A stretch of DNA of 64,000 nucleotides from Peptococcaceae bacterium (GCA_017399005.1 JAFQEO010000007.1:1-64000); one strand, 5' to 3'. Counted from the stretch's first letter, positions 17,710 to 27,234 are shown. The notes: generated from the letters alone by a model not told the origin. Numbers and translations are program-made.

Positions 17710-18603
17710 TCACACTTTCTCGCTGACTTTTTTGCCCAGCAGACCGGTTGGTTTAACCAGCAGAACCACAATCAGAACCGCAAATACAATTGCGTCCGAT
17801 AACTGTGTGGTAATATATGCTTTTGCAAAAATTTCGATAATACCTAACAGAATCCCGCCGATTAATGCACCCGGGATAGAGCCGATGCCGCCGAATACCG
17901 CAGCAGTGAAAGCTTTAATACCAGGCATTGCCCCGGTGGTTGGAACCAGAGTCGGATAAGCGGAACATAACAGAACCCCTGCAACCGCTGCCAGTGCGGA
18001 ACCGATTGCGAATGTCAGAGAAATGGTTGTGTTTACGTTAATACCCATCAGCTGTGCAGCGCCTTTATCTTCCGATACCGCACGCATGGCTTTCCCGGTT
18101 TTTGTTTTGTTTACGAAGGTTACCAGAGCAACCATAATTACAATACATACAATAATAGTAACAATTGTTACATAAGAAATGGACAATGCACCGTCAAACA
18201 GTTTCAGACCGGTCTGACCATTAATGGCACCAACAACAGACTGGAACACTTTTGGACTGGATGTCCATAACAGCTGCGCCGAATTCTGCAGAAAATAACT
18301 CATACCGATTGCAGTAATCAGTACAGCCAGAGCCGGAGCCTGACGCAGTGGTTTGTATGCCAGTCTTTCGATGATAATCCCCAGCAGAGTACAAACAACC
18401 ATCGACAGCAGCACACCTGCCAGCGGCGGCATCCCGAACCGCATGGTTGCGAAGAAACAGATATACGCACCAACCATGATAACATCACCGTGTGCGAAGT
18501 TCAGCATTTTTGCAATCCCGTACACCATGGTGTAACCCAGTGCAATGATTGCATAGATACTCCCTAAACTGATACCGCTGATCAGGTTGAAGAGAAACTC
18601 CAT
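17710..18603 (-). CDS. livH: Branched-chain amino-acid ABC transporter permease LivH
   Basis: About 297 residues. The ATG at 18603 is chosen for its GAGGTGA site 5 bases upstream; the frame runs on to 18636. It has eight or so hydrophobic helices, with the LivH-type opening NLISGISLGSIYAIIALGYT and AMLNFAHGDVIMVGAY-like segment. First gene after the livK-livH hairpin. Confidence 0.95.
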   Translation of the reverse strand: MEFLFNLISGISLGSIYAIIALGYTMVYGIAKMLNFAHGDVIMVGAYICFFATMRFGMPPLAGVLLSMVVCTLLGIIIERLAYKPLRQAPALAVLITAIGMSYFLQNSAQLLWTSSPKVFQSVVGAINGQTGLKLFDGALSISYVTIVTIIVCIVIMVALVTFVNKTKTGKAMRAVSEDKGAAQLMGINVNTTISLTFAIGSALAAVAGVLLCSAYPTLVPTTGAMPGIKAFTAAVFGGIGSIPGALIGGILLGIIEIFAKAYITTQLSDAIVFAVLIVVLLVKPTGLLGKKVSEKV

Positions 18604-18757
18604 ATCACTCACCTCAGTAAAAAATTTTGTGAACATACTGAAAAATACAGCATAACGTTAATTATAACAAGTGCAGTTCAGAAATACAAGTGTGCACCGA
18701 AACACACGATAAAAAATTTTTAACGAAACCCTCTGATTTTTCGAATGTTTTATGTAC

Positions 18758-18790
18758 AGAAAGACCGCCGCACAGGCGGCGGTCTGAACT
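18758..18790 (-). terminator. Intercistronic hairpin between livK and livHMGF
   Basis: A GC-rich AGACCGCCGC/GCGGCGGTCT-type hairpin with a short T-run on the minus strand lies in the 224-base gap between livK and livH. Partial termination here would raise binding-protein output over membrane subunits, a common arrangement. It may be a full terminator with a second promoter upstream of livH. Confidence 0.7.
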
Positions 18791-18827
18791 TATGTGGTTA
18801 TTTCACGATGCAGTTCGCAGTTATGAA

Positions 18828-20000
18828 TTACATACCTACGTATGCGCCGTTCTGGATTACCATACCTTTTGGATCTTTGCTTACCTGGCCGTTAGCATCC
18901 CATGTAGCACCTTCACCTGTTAAGCCGTCGAAGCTCATGGTTGTGAACTGTTCGATCATCAGAGCGTTCAGTTCTTCAGCGCTCATATCTGGTGTAGCAC
19001 CTGCAGCAGTGCAAGCCTGGTGCAGAGCGTAGATGCAGTCGTATGCGTCAGCAGCGAACTGGTTTGGAACTTCGCCGTATTTTTCCTGATATTTTGCTAC
19101 GAAGTTTTTGGTCAGTTCATCTTCAGCGTCAGCAGAGAATGGTGTTAACAGCATTACGCCTTCAGCTAAGGATGTGTCGAAACCTTCCAGTGTTAAGATA
19201 CCGTCCATACCGTCTACACCGAAGAATTTAGGAGCGTAGCCCATAGCGTTAGCCTGGTTCAGGATTAAGGAAGCAGCATCGTAGTACATTGGCAGGAACA
19301 GCAGGTCAGCGCCAGCGTTTTTAGCATCCTGCAGCTGTACGGAGAAGTCGTTCTGGCTGTCAGTTGTAAAGGTTGTTTCAGAAACAATTTCCAGACCTAA
19401 AGCAGCAGCTTCAGCTTTGAATGTTTCATAGATACCGGAAGAGTAAGCGTCATCGTTTTTGTAGATTACGCCGATTTTGCTGCCCAGCTGCTGTTCGCTG
19501 ATGTATTTAGCGGAAGCAGAACCCTGGTTAGGGTCAGCAAAGCACATCTGGAATACGTTGTTTTTACCTTCAGTTACGCCAGTACCGGAAGCAGATGGTG
19601 TTAAACCAAAGATGCTGTCCTGGCTGTTCAGTTCGGATGTTGCAATACCTGGTGTTGTGGTTACAGAGTTCAGAGACAGCTGCATACCCCAGTCTTTTAA
19701 TGCATTGTAAGCGTTAACAGCTTTTTCAGCGTCGTGAGCGTCGTCTTCCATTTTCAGTTCGAACTGTACGCCGCCTAAAGCGTTAACTTCTTCAACAGCG
19801 ATTTCAGCACCGCGCTGTACTGCGATACCGTAAATGGATGCACCGCCTGTTAATGGGCCTGTGCCGCCTACTTTAATTGCAGCTGCAGCTTCGCCGCCCT
19901 GTTCAGCTGCGCCCTGTTCTGCATCGCCGCCACCGCAGCCGAATGTTGTCAGTGTCATTGCACCAATCAGAGCTGCTGCTAATACTTTTTTCAGTTTCAT
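18828..20000 (-). CDS. livK: Branched-chain amino-acid ABC transporter substrate-binding lipoprotein LivK
   Basis: 390 residues with a lipoprotein signal (TTFGC, lipid-attachment Cys22), a Gly/Glu/Ala-rich linker, and a two-lobed type I periplasmic-binding fold (IKVGGTGPLTGG start, VGVIYKND-like and FFGVDGMDG stretches). Leu/Ile/Val-binding proteins of this class also bind other amino acids or amides, so the ligand is not fixed by sequence. First gene of the liv cluster. Confidence 0.92.
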   Translation of the reverse strand: MKLKKVLAAALIGAMTLTTFGCGGGDAEQGAAEQGGEAAAAIKVGGTGPLTGGASIYGIAVQRGAEIAVEEVNALGGVQFELKMEDDAHDAEKAVNAYNALKDWGMQLSLNSVTTTPGIATSELNSQDSIFGLTPSASGTGVTEGKNNVFQMCFADPNQGSASAKYISEQQLGSKIGVIYKNDDAYSSGIYETFKAEAAALGLEIVSETTFTTDSQNDFSVQLQDAKNAGADLLFLPMYYDAASLILNQANAMGYAPKFFGVDGMDGILTLEGFDTSLAEGVMLLTPFSADAEDELTKNFVAKYQEKYGEVPNQFAADAYDCIYALHQACTAAGATPDMSAEELNALMIEQFTTMSFDGLTGEGATWDANGQVSKDPKGMVIQNGAYVGM

Positions 20001-20224
20001 TGGAATCGTCCCCCTTGAGAAAATGATATTTGACTTTTCTGTACTATATCAGTTCTTGAAAAGTTTCTTGTATTATATGATACACAATTTTCTTACTTTT
20101 GCAAGGGTTTTTTCACTTTTTTTATTATTTTTTTTAAACATTTTGCAAACAATACTGTATACAAAATTCGCAATACAAAAAGGCTTTATATTTTCTGCAG
20201 CAGCAGTTCCAAAAAACCGCTCTG

Positions 20225-21214
20225 CTAACCGGTTTTCAGCACTTCATACACAACATGGGAAAAACATTCCAGCGCATAGTCGGCTTCCTCCTGCGTATTG
20301 AGATCTGAGCCGATTTCCAGCAGCACTGCATGAGGATGTATCTGCTGATTGTATCGTCCGGTTTCTCTTATATGAATATTTTCCCGCAGCAATCCCGGAT
20401 ATAATTCCTTGCATACCGCCTCAAGCCGCCGGGCAAAAGCCAGGTTTTCCTTCCAGTTTTCATGATTGGCCCCAATCACCAGCATAATCCGGGCGGCCTG
20501 TTTTCCATGAACGGTTGCTGTTGTCGTCTTTTTAGAGGTAAATCCTGCATCACGATGAATATCAAACACCGCCTTCACATCCGGATTTGCCTGCAGCATC
20601 TGCTGAACCGTTGCCAGCGAATTCTGATATGAACGGTTCCAGTCCGGGTAATCATGAAGTGTTGTATTATGAATCGTGCGAATTCCATATTTCTGTTGTA
20701 ATACAGATTGAAACAGTTTCGCCGCCTGTACCACTCCGCCATTCTGTCCGGTCACTTTACTGACACCATAGGTAGGCTGATAGGTTTCTGCATTATGCGT
20801 GTGATACAGTAGTACCTGTACTTCTTCTGAAACCGTCATACCATTTATTTTTTCAAATTTATGTTTCCAGCCTTCCGGCACAAATGCCGATGCATAAAAC
20901 GCCTCTTCCTCCAGGCTGTAACTTACACGGTCCTCTTCCATATTATTTTGCAGAACCGGGAATCCGCTAATCAGCTGATAATATACACTGGTTGGAACAG
21001 TGCCTGTCAGTATGCGCCATATTCCGTTCAAAAACGATTCTTCATTCTGACCAGACATCCATCCTGTTTTCATCCACTGCTGTGCCTGTCCGGTATCTTC
21101 GCCGGTAAACACTGCCGTCTGCCACAAACTGCCTCCGCAGCCAGTCAGAAAAAAAATCAGCAGACACCATGGCAGCATTTTCCCTAACTTTTTCCACACG
21201 CGCTGAAATATCAT
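20225..21214 (-). CDS. spoIIP: SpoIIP-family peptidoglycan amidase/endopeptidase lipoprotein
   Basis: About 329 residues from an ATG behind AAGGGACGAG. An N-terminal signal ends in the lipobox LTGC (Cys26). Its catalytic region matches SpoIIP: LLYHTHNAETYQP, VFDIHRDAG, GANHENWKENL and HAVLLEIGSDLNT with the conserved His and Glu zinc ligands. In Bacillus SpoIIP works with SpoIID and SpoIIM during engulfment. No SpoIID or SpoIIM is nearby here, so it may serve sporulation from elsewhere or vegetative wall remodelling in a non-sporulating diderm. Confidence 0.87.
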   Translation of the reverse strand: MIFQRVWKKLGKMLPWCLLIFFLTGCGGSLWQTAVFTGEDTGQAQQWMKTGWMSGQNEESFLNGIWRILTGTVPTSVYYQLISGFPVLQNNMEEDRVSYSLEEEAFYASAFVPEGWKHKFEKINGMTVSEEVQVLLYHTHNAETYQPTYGVSKVTGQNGGVVQAAKLFQSVLQQKYGIRTIHNTTLHDYPDWNRSYQNSLATVQQMLQANPDVKAVFDIHRDAGFTSKKTTTATVHGKQAARIMLVIGANHENWKENLAFARRLEAVCKELYPGLLRENIHIRETGRYNQQIHPHAVLLEIGSDLNTQEEADYALECFSHVVYEVLKTG

Positions 21215-21415
21215 AACTCGTCCCTTTTTTTTCGCCTGAATTTTTTTATATATCAATATATATGAACGAATTGCTTCGATTATTCTTGCTTTTTTTTAAA
21301 CTGCGTGTTAGAATATTATCTGTTAAAATTTCAGAGTAAATTTTTTCATCTTGTGAATCACACGGGAGCCACGTCCTGTTCCCGTTTTCCAAAGTTACTG
21401 AAGGAGGTGACAATC

Positions 21416-21676
21416 TTGGCTAACATCAAATCTGCAGCTAAGCGTGCCCAGATCGCTAAAGTTCGTACTTTAAGAAACAAAAGCGCTATGTCTAGAGTAA
21501 AAACCACCATTAAAGGTGTAGAAGCTGCTGTAGCAGCAAACGATGCTGAAGCAGCAAAAGCAGCTTTAGCAGTTGCTATCAAAACAATTGACAAAGCAGC
21601 ATCCAATGGTCTGCTGCATAAAAACAACGCAGCAAACAAAAAATCCCGTTTAACAAAAATGGTTAATGCTATGTAA
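21416..21676 (+). CDS. rpsT: 30S ribosomal protein S20
   Basis: 86 residues, very rich in Lys, Ala and Arg, with the S20 opening ANIKSAAKRAQIA and ending RLTKMVNAM. The TTG start at 21416 follows AAGGAGGTGA at 5 bases; the frame extends upstream to 21305, but that part does not belong to S20. TTG starts are common for rpsT. The 100-base leader contains an ACGGGA/TCCCGT inverted repeat that could take part in autoregulation. Confidence 0.96.
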   Translation: MANIKSAAKRAQIAKVRTLRNKSAMSRVKTTIKGVEAAVAANDAEAAKAALAVAIKTIDKAASNGLLHKNNAANKKSRLTKMVNAM

Positions 21677-21696
21677 TTCAAGCTTATGCTGCATAT

Positions 21697-21740
21697 AAAA
21701 AAGCTGTCCGCTCCAACCCTCGGACAGCTCTTTTTATTTT
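21697..21740 (+). terminator. Terminator of rpsT
   Basis: A 9-bp perfect AGCTGTCCG/CGGACAGCT stem followed by CTTTTTATTTT. Confidence 0.92.
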
Positions 21741-21766
21741 CTTTTACTTTTTATATCTGACGTTGC

Positions 21767-22096
21767 TTAAAATACAACTACCAGAAGCATTTTAAAATTC
21801 TCTTTTCCATATACAGCATGCGGATGCTGTGCCGGCATCACAATCGATTCTCCTTCATGAAGCTCATAATCCACACCATCAATCGTAATGCGGCCCACAC
21901 CATCCAGACAGGTTACAAATGCATCCCCTTTCGATTCGTGGGTACTGATTTCCTCATCTTTTGCAAAAGAAAACAACGTAACACTGACCGCGCTGTTCTG
22001 CACCAGTGTTTTACTTACAACCTGCCCTTCCTGATATGCTACCTGCTCCTTCAGTTTTACCACTTCTGCCATAGGAATATTTTTCATAATCGCCAT
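21767..22096 (-). CDS. Small single-domain cupin protein
   Basis: 109 residues behind an AAAAGGAG site. It has the two cupin motifs in compact form: STHESKGDAFVTCLDG and PAQHPHAV. This beta-barrel family often binds a metal through those His and Glu residues. No partner domain is present, so its role (isomerase, dioxygenase or sensor) cannot be stated. Confidence 0.82.
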   Translation of the reverse strand: MAIMKNIPMAEVVKLKEQVAYQEGQVVSKTLVQNSAVSVTLFSFAKDEEISTHESKGDAFVTCLDGVGRITIDGVDYELHEGESIVMPAQHPHAVYGKENFKMLLVVVF

Positions 22097-22171
22097 AGAG
22101 TTTCTCCTTTTCTACTTAATTTATCACAATATTTATACCCTGTTTCTATTTATCCATCACGCATTCATCAA

Positions 22172-22672
22172 TTAAATGAAATGATGCATTACATTAATGC
22201 CCTGCGGAATTACATACCAAACCAGATTGCTTGCCAGCACAAAAACCAGAAGCAGCACCAGAACCGCAACAATCCCCAGCGCAACCCAGAGTGTTTTTCC
22301 TGCCCCCGGCGGTTCTACAATATTTTTCTCCCGGTACTGTGACAGGGCTGTACCACAATGTGCACAGACATTCCATTCCGGCTGCACGGTTCTGCCGCAG
22401 GATGGACAGCTTGCCTGCAGACTGATTCCGCACTGCGGACATACCGAATAATCCTCCTCCACTACTGCACCGCATCTTGCACAGCGAAGCACTGAATATT
22501 TTGTGCGGGCAATCAGATAAATAATCAGTCCGATAAAGCTTGGTATCAAAACCGCTGCCAAAGTCCATAAAACCGGTTCCATCCCGCGGGCTCTGGCATC
22601 CCTGTACACATACACCCCAATACAGATTGGAATTAGTAAATTCAGAAATAATATCAGCAATGCAAACAGCAT
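22172..22672 (-). CDS. Membrane protein with double zinc ribbon
   Basis: 166 residues. Two N-terminal hydrophobic segments (residues 2-22 and 33-55) are followed by a cytoplasmic zinc-binding stretch with four Cys pairs (CARCGAVV, CPQCG, CPSCGRTV, CAHCG) and one more transmembrane helix near residue 130. Double-zinc-ribbon membrane proteins are common and poorly characterised. The neighbouring cupin and phosphatase give no clear functional link. Confidence 0.75.
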   Translation of the reverse strand: MLFALLILFLNLLIPICIGVYVYRDARARGMEPVLWTLAAVLIPSFIGLIIYLIARTKYSVLRCARCGAVVEEDYSVCPQCGISLQASCPSCGRTVQPEWNVCAHCGTALSQYREKNIVEPPGAGKTLWVALGIVAVLVLLLVFVLASNLVWYVIPQGINVMHHFI

Positions 22673-22765
22673 CTCTCATTCCACCTCTTATCATGTTTCA
22701 TCATACAAATTGCATTCTTCTTTTTATTCCCCGTTTTTTTACATCATTCCTGTTTTTATAACATA

Positions 22766-22806
22766 AAAGATGCTGTTTCGATTAAATCGACAACAGCATC
22801 TTACTT
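22766..22806 (-). terminator. Terminator of the tyrosine-phosphatase gene
   Basis: An AAGATGCTGTT/AACAGCATCTT stem around TCGATTTAATCG, immediately past the phosphatase stop. Confidence 0.85.
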
Positions 22807-22816
22807 TTAAACGTTT

Positions 22817-23833
22817 TTACATCTGTTCCAGATATAACTCTTTCATTTTTTCAAGTTCTTCATCGGTCAGACCCAGTGCGTTTTTCAGATAACCTTCTGT
22901 TCCGCCCCATCTGGTATCTACTTCATCAAAAAATGCTTCCAGATATTCCGCATGTACTTTTGTTAATGCAGCAAACATTTTCATCATTTCCGGTGTGATT
23001 TCCTGACCGGCACTCATAGCACCGGAACCCAGTTTTTTCGCCGACAGCTGATTTTCATTGCTCAGCAGATAATCCGCCATAATGGTTTCACGCGGTACGC
23101 CCAGCGCCATCAGCATAGTTGCCGAACCAGCACCTACACGGTCTTTCCCGGAAGTGCAGTGCTGTACAACCGGTACCTGTTCGGTATCCAATGCAATCTG
23201 CATCAGGCCGCGATAAGTTTTGTTGCAGTGAGGACTGGCTGCCAGCTGGCGATTAATACCTGTCAGCATTTTAATGGCATCTTCTGCACTGCGCATCTGT
23301 CTGTGCTGCTGTGTATCCAGAGTATTAGTAGCATTGCTCTCCTCAAACGGACACAATGTATGATACGCCACGCCTTCCAGTTTTACATCCGGATGGTCTG
23401 CACTTTCCACACTGGTACGGTAATCCACAACCGTTTTTAAACCCAGTTTGCGTAAAAATTCCGCATCGCGTTCGGTAATCCCGTCATGAGCTGCAGAGCG
23501 CAGCAGTTTTCCCCATTTTGTACGACGTCCATCTTCTGTCAGATAACCGCCTAAATCACGGAAATTCACTAGATTATCCATCTGCATAACACGTTCTGCC
23601 ACACGAATCCGGGCACCGTTTTCGGCTGCCAGAATAAAATATACGCGTTCATCTCTAGACAGCTCCAGTTCAAATTTCCCTTCTGCACGTTCTGCAATCA
23701 GAGCTGCATCCGTTTCTGCCGCATCCGGATTAGCAGACTGATAAATTTTTACCGTACCTAAATTATCGCCTTCCCAGCTGATTGTCAGTAAACCGTCCTG
23801 TCGTTTTATTTCTGCCTGTTTAAATCCTTCCAT
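22817..23833 (-). CDS. Tyrosine-protein phosphatase (Y_phosphatase3 family)
   Basis: 338 residues. The N-terminal ~85 residues form a beta-rich domain; residues 85-335 hold the dual-specificity-like phosphatase domain. NFRDLGGYLTEDGR precedes the active-site loop HCTSGKDRVG with the nucleophilic Cys. This lipid/tyrosine phosphatase group includes secreted mycobacterial MptpB and Listeria LipA. No signal peptide is present, so it is probably cytosolic. Substrate unknown. Confidence 0.87.
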   Translation of the reverse strand: MEGFKQAEIKRQDGLLTISWEGDNLGTVKIYQSANPDAAETDAALIAERAEGKFELELSRDERVYFILAAENGARIRVAERVMQMDNLVNFRDLGGYLTEDGRRTKWGKLLRSAAHDGITERDAEFLRKLGLKTVVDYRTSVESADHPDVKLEGVAYHTLCPFEESNATNTLDTQQHRQMRSAEDAIKMLTGINRQLAASPHCNKTYRGLMQIALDTEQVPVVQHCTSGKDRVGAGSATMLMALGVPRETIMADYLLSNENQLSAKKLGSGAMSAGQEITPEMMKMFAALTKVHAEYLEAFFDEVDTRWGGTEGYLKNALGLTDEELEKMKELYLEQM

Positions 23834-23998
23834 AATATAATCACCCCTTGATAAAATTCCCTATATTTATTATATAACTGTCTTTTTCAAAAAAACAGAA
23901 AAAAAATAGTCTGCGATACAACCGTTTTTTCTGCCTGTTTTTAATTTTTCCCAACCAATTTTTGTACCTTATTTTTCTGTAATCATTCATCACAGAAA

Positions 23999-24032
23999 AA
24001 CATCCGAAACAGCAGATGCTGTCCCGGATGTT
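23999..24032 (-). terminator. Terminator of the sigma-DUF4179 operon
   Basis: AACATCCGGGACAGC and GCTGTTTCGGATGTT pair on the minus strand, then a T-run, 8 bases past the stop at 24040. Confidence 0.75.
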
Positions 24033-24039
24033 CTATCGT

Positions 24040-25476
24040 CTAATCCATATACAGCGGCACAATCACCGGTTCTTCCAGCGTTTCCGGCGGTGCCCATGTC
24101 ACGTTAAATGTAATCGGGCCGTCTTCATAACCGGTCACGATAAACTGATTATAAAACCAGTAGATACCCTTTGCTTCATCTTCTTCATTATTTCGACCTC
24201 CAAACATACCTCCGATTACATGGCCACCCCCGCTCTGCATTACCGATTCATGCTGTAGAACTTCGCCATGTACTACCTCATCGGTGCTCTGGAATTCAAA
24301 CTGCATAAACAGCCCCGTATCACACGGTACTGCCTCTACCAGACGGGCATAATCTGGCAGATTAGTAAACGTATTGGTGGCATAATCATAGGTTACCGTC
24401 TGCTGTTCTTTTGGAATCATCGCATATCGCTCGATTGCCAGCTGATATTCGGTTTCGTAATCAAACCAGCTGCTTTCCAGCCAGATCTGTTGCGGTTCGC
24501 CCAGCATACCAATGCCGGTCACGCCGTTGCTGATACCTTCCCAGCGGCCATGTTCCCGGCTCTGCAGCGCAATTTTCATTCCATCAACCAGATGGGTGTT
24601 ATTTTCATCCGCATGCCATAAAATACGTACCTGTGTCGGATAAATCTCCACTTTATCGAAAATCACTTTCTGTCCTTCCAGTTCTACCGTGCGGTTTAAT
24701 TCTATGGTGCGCACATTAAACAGGCTTCCCTGGTCAATGGCAAGGGGTATCTGCATACACGCTACTTCTTCGTATTCCGGTCTTGGCTCTTCAAAATGAG
24801 CAATCGAATTCGCTGTGCCGGACAGTTCTCTTCCCGCTTCGATTTTTTTCTGTTCTTCATCGGAAAACGGCAGCGCCTTTTTCACAATCAGCTGTAATAT
24901 CACCTGTTCCGAAAGCGTATCCTCTCCGGTGAAATGAAATTTCACCTCATTCAGCGCCTGTTTTTCTTCTTCCGATAACGGATAATCCCAGGTAGCTCCG
25001 CATTTCAGTTCACTGCCGTCAGCGGCAAGCAGATTAAAATCAAACTGATAATCTTCACCGGTTTCGCTGTTTTTCTCCGTAATCTCCGGCATTTTATAAT
25101 AAACGGTCAGGTTACGCGGGTCTGCAACCAGATACTCCACATCCAGCTGATATCCGTTATCCTCTGCAGTCTGTTTTATCAGCTGCACATACTGATGCTC
25201 AATGGCTGCTTTCATACTAGGGTCAAAGGCTACAGCCAGTACAAGCTCCCGCACAATCGGCACTTTTGCTGCCGCCTGGGCAAAGGCAGGCGACAGATTG
25301 ACCGCTCCGGTAAACAGCAAAACAGTACATGCCGCAACTGCTGCCGCTTTCTGTACGCGAGGAATCCATTTCTGCGGCCGTGTTTCTGCCATACGCTGCC
25401 GGGTCTGAAACAGCAGTTCTTCCGATGGCTCAATAGTCTGATTCAGTTGCTGAAATCTGTTCTGATATTCCTGCAT
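24040..25476 (-). CDS. DUF4179-domain membrane protein, probable anti-sigma factor
   Basis: 478 residues: a ~45-residue cytoplasmic N-terminus rich in Gln/Glu, one transmembrane helix (residues 46-65), then the DUF4179 domain beginning near KVPIVRELV and a long extracytoplasmic C-terminus. It overlaps the ECF sigma gene by 47 bases and is co-transcribed. DUF4179 proteins are typically encoded next to sigma-70-family factors and are thought to hold them inactive at the membrane until an envelope signal arrives. That role is inferred from family and context. Confidence 0.82.
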   Translation of the reverse strand: MQEYQNRFQQLNQTIEPSEELLFQTRQRMAETRPQKWIPRVQKAAAVAACTVLLFTGAVNLSPAFAQAAAKVPIVRELVLAVAFDPSMKAAIEHQYVQLIKQTAEDNGYQLDVEYLVADPRNLTVYYKMPEITEKNSETGEDYQFDFNLLAADGSELKCGATWDYPLSEEEKQALNEVKFHFTGEDTLSEQVILQLIVKKALPFSDEEQKKIEAGRELSGTANSIAHFEEPRPEYEEVACMQIPLAIDQGSLFNVRTIELNRTVELEGQKVIFDKVEIYPTQVRILWHADENNTHLVDGMKIALQSREHGRWEGISNGVTGIGMLGEPQQIWLESSWFDYETEYQLAIERYAMIPKEQQTVTYDYATNTFTNLPDYARLVEAVPCDTGLFMQFEFQSTDEVVHGEVLQHESVMQSGGGHVIGGMFGGRNNEEDEAKGIYWFYNQFIVTGYEDGPITFNVTWAPPETLEEPVIVPLYMD

Positions 25477-26002
25477 CCGCTGTGCCCCCTTCCCATTGTT
25501 CTTTTAACAGTTTATCCTTTAACATGGTGCGTCCCCGGCTCAGCTGCATGCGCACGGTTCCGGCCGGAATCTGCTGAATTCGGCTGATTTCCTCTGCTGT
25601 AAGCCCTTCATAATAATGTAAATGCAGCACCGTTCTGTATTTTGCCGGCAGAGCCGCAAGCGATTCTGCCAGCATCTGTGTATCTTCATTTTCATAGCAA
25701 ACCGGCTGTTCCTCAGCTTCTGTCAACGTTGTGGTTTTCCGATGCCATGCCGACATCCAGAGATTCTTACAGCAGTTGATTGTGGTGCGCAGGAACCATG
25801 CCTTGCCGTGTTCATAACTTTCAAACACCGGTGCACGACGCACATAACGGAGAAACACCTCCTGAAAAATATCATCGGCATCGTGCCGGTTCTGCAGCCG
25901 GGCATACGCCAGCCGATACACCATATTGCCATAACAGCTTATCATATCGCTGTCATTGGACCAGTTTTCCGATACACTGGTCTGATTTTTCAGCTGTTCC
26001 AT
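25430..26002 (-). CDS. ECF-type RNA polymerase sigma factor
   Basis: 190 residues. Region 2 is at residues 22-90 with DADDIFQEVFLRYVRR. Region 4 is at 115-170 with LPAKYRTVLHLHYYEGLTAEEIS and GTVRMQLSRGRTMLK. No region 1.1 or 3 is present, which places it in the ECF group near SigW/SigM types. It should direct transcription of an envelope-stress regulon and be controlled by the DUF4179 partner downstream. Confidence 0.9.
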   Translation of the reverse strand: MEQLKNQTSVSENWSNDSDMISCYGNMVYRLAYARLQNRHDADDIFQEVFLRYVRRAPVFESYEHGKAWFLRTTINCCKNLWMSAWHRKTTTLTEAEEQPVCYENEDTQMLAESLAALPAKYRTVLHLHYYEGLTAEEISRIQQIPAGTVRMQLSRGRTMLKDKLLKEQWEGGTADAGISEQISATESDY

Positions 26003-26022
26003 CTCACCACCCCCTTTTACCT

Positions 26023-26051
26023 TATATACCAGACAACTCTGCCGTGTGCAA
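26023..26051 (-). promoter_or_regulatory. Sigma-A-type promoter of the ECF sigma operon
   Basis: TTGCAC (26046-26051), a 17-base spacer and TATATA (26023-26028) on the minus strand lie just upstream of the sigma gene. No clear ECF-type AAC/CGT promoter was seen, so autoregulation is not evident here. Confidence 0.65.
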
Positions 26052-26097
26052 CATCGTCAGAAAAATTTTTTAATTATTTTTTATTATTGGGAATCAA

Positions 26098-26140
26098 ATA
26101 AAAAACTTCTGTCACACAAACATGTATAACAGAAGTTTGG
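26098..26140 (-). terminator. Terminator of the lactate-utilisation operon
   Basis: AAACTTCTGT/ACAGAAGTTT hairpin with six T residues on the minus strand, 12 bases past the stop at 26152. Confidence 0.87.
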
Positions 26141-26151
26141 TAATACTATCG

Positions 26152-27234
26152 TCATTTAAATTCGTTTCCGGCAAATGCTTGTTTCACATCGTCTGCTGTA
26201 ATTCCAACCGGGCAGACAAAATCAGTAAGCGCATCCAGACCGTTTTCGACTGTCAGTTTTCCGTTTACTGCGCCCAGACCAACCTGTTTTGCGGTCAGCA
26301 GTGTATCCGGCCAGTTATTCTGTTCGGCCAGTGCTTTTAAACTGCTGTAACATGCGCCGCAATCCAGACATTTTAACAGATTTCCGCAGCCTTTTTCGAT
26401 TAATTTGCGGCGGCCGTTATCCAGCAGGATCAGATGCACTTCCAGAGGACCATGCACACCAAAGGCCATCTGATATTCAATATCTGCTGTGCGGCTCTGT
26501 CCGGAAATCAGCGAATAATAAGCCGGATTCTGTTTTCCCAGCCCGTAAATAGACGCTGTCTGAATTCCACGCAGTGCATGTTCCGCCGTATCATACAGAC
26601 GGTCATAACCAGCTACTACAATGTGCCGATACGGCATGTTGGATACCGTACGGCCATTGCCTTCACTCTCACCGATAATAATGGTGCCGCTGGCAGCCAC
26701 AATTGCCTGCACATTGGTAACACCGTAATCAGACGTCAGAACGGCCTGACGGATTTTCTGCTGCACCGCTTTGTTCAGTTTGAAAGGATTATCCGTTTCC
26801 TGTCCTGCGTAATCCTGCAGCGCTTTTATAATATCTTCCTGGCTCATCCCTTCCAGATTAGCCAGCTGCGGATGTTTATAGCCGGTTCTGCCTGCCTGTT
26901 TCACCACAATCTCACCCACATCCGTGAGGGCTGCATTCTTGTTTTCCTTTTGCATCAGCGCATCAAAACCGATTTCCTCCAGTTCCGGATTATAAAAACG
27001 CACCAGTTTCTGCTGACCGGCACACAGCCCGGAAATAATTTCACAAGCCTTTTCCGCATCTTCCGCATGATATACAATGGTCCCTTTTCCCTTCAGTGCC
27101 TCTTCCGTCTGCGTAAGATACGCATCCAGATGTTCAACCATATCGGCTCTTGCTTTTCCGGTAGAGGCAATCACATCTGCATAATCCGGAAGAAGCGCGT
27201 CTCGTTTTTCTGCAATTTTCTTCAACTGTTTCAT
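26152..27234 (-). CDS. LUD-domain lactate-utilisation protein (LutC/LutB-like)
   Basis: 360 residues with one LUD domain (residues 50-290, with DYGVTNVQAIVAASGTIIIGES as the typical core) and a short C-terminal Cys cluster (KCLDCGACYSS). It overlaps the upstream 721-residue partner by 4 bases, so the two are translationally coupled. LUD proteins are parts of the LutABC/LldEFG-type L-lactate dehydrogenase complexes that pass electrons through Fe-S centres. It probably serves in lactate oxidation, a common trait in Negativicutes. The exact subunit role is inferred. Confidence 0.82.
   Translation of the reverse strand: MKQLKKIAEKRDALLPDYADVIASTGKARADMVEHLDAYLTQTEEALKGKGTIVYHAEDAEKACEIISGLCAGQQKLVRFYNPELEEIGFDALMQKENKNAALTDVGEIVVKQAGRTGYKHPQLANLEGMSQEDIIKALQDYAGQETDNPFKLNKAVQQKIRQAVLTSDYGVTNVQAIVAASGTIIIGESEGNGRTVSNMPYRHIVVAGYDRLYDTAEHALRGIQTASIYGLGKQNPAYYSLISGQSRTADIEYQMAFGVHGPLEVHLILLDNGRRKLIEKGCGNLLKCLDCGACYSSLKALAEQNNWPDTLLTAKQVGLGAVNGKLTVENGLDALTDFVCPVGITADDVKQAFAGNEFK

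Noticed and set aside
22194-22694. 166-codon frame parallel to the zinc-ribbon gene
   Set aside because: Out-of-frame copy of the same stretch; the other frame has regularly spaced CxxC pairs and membrane helices.
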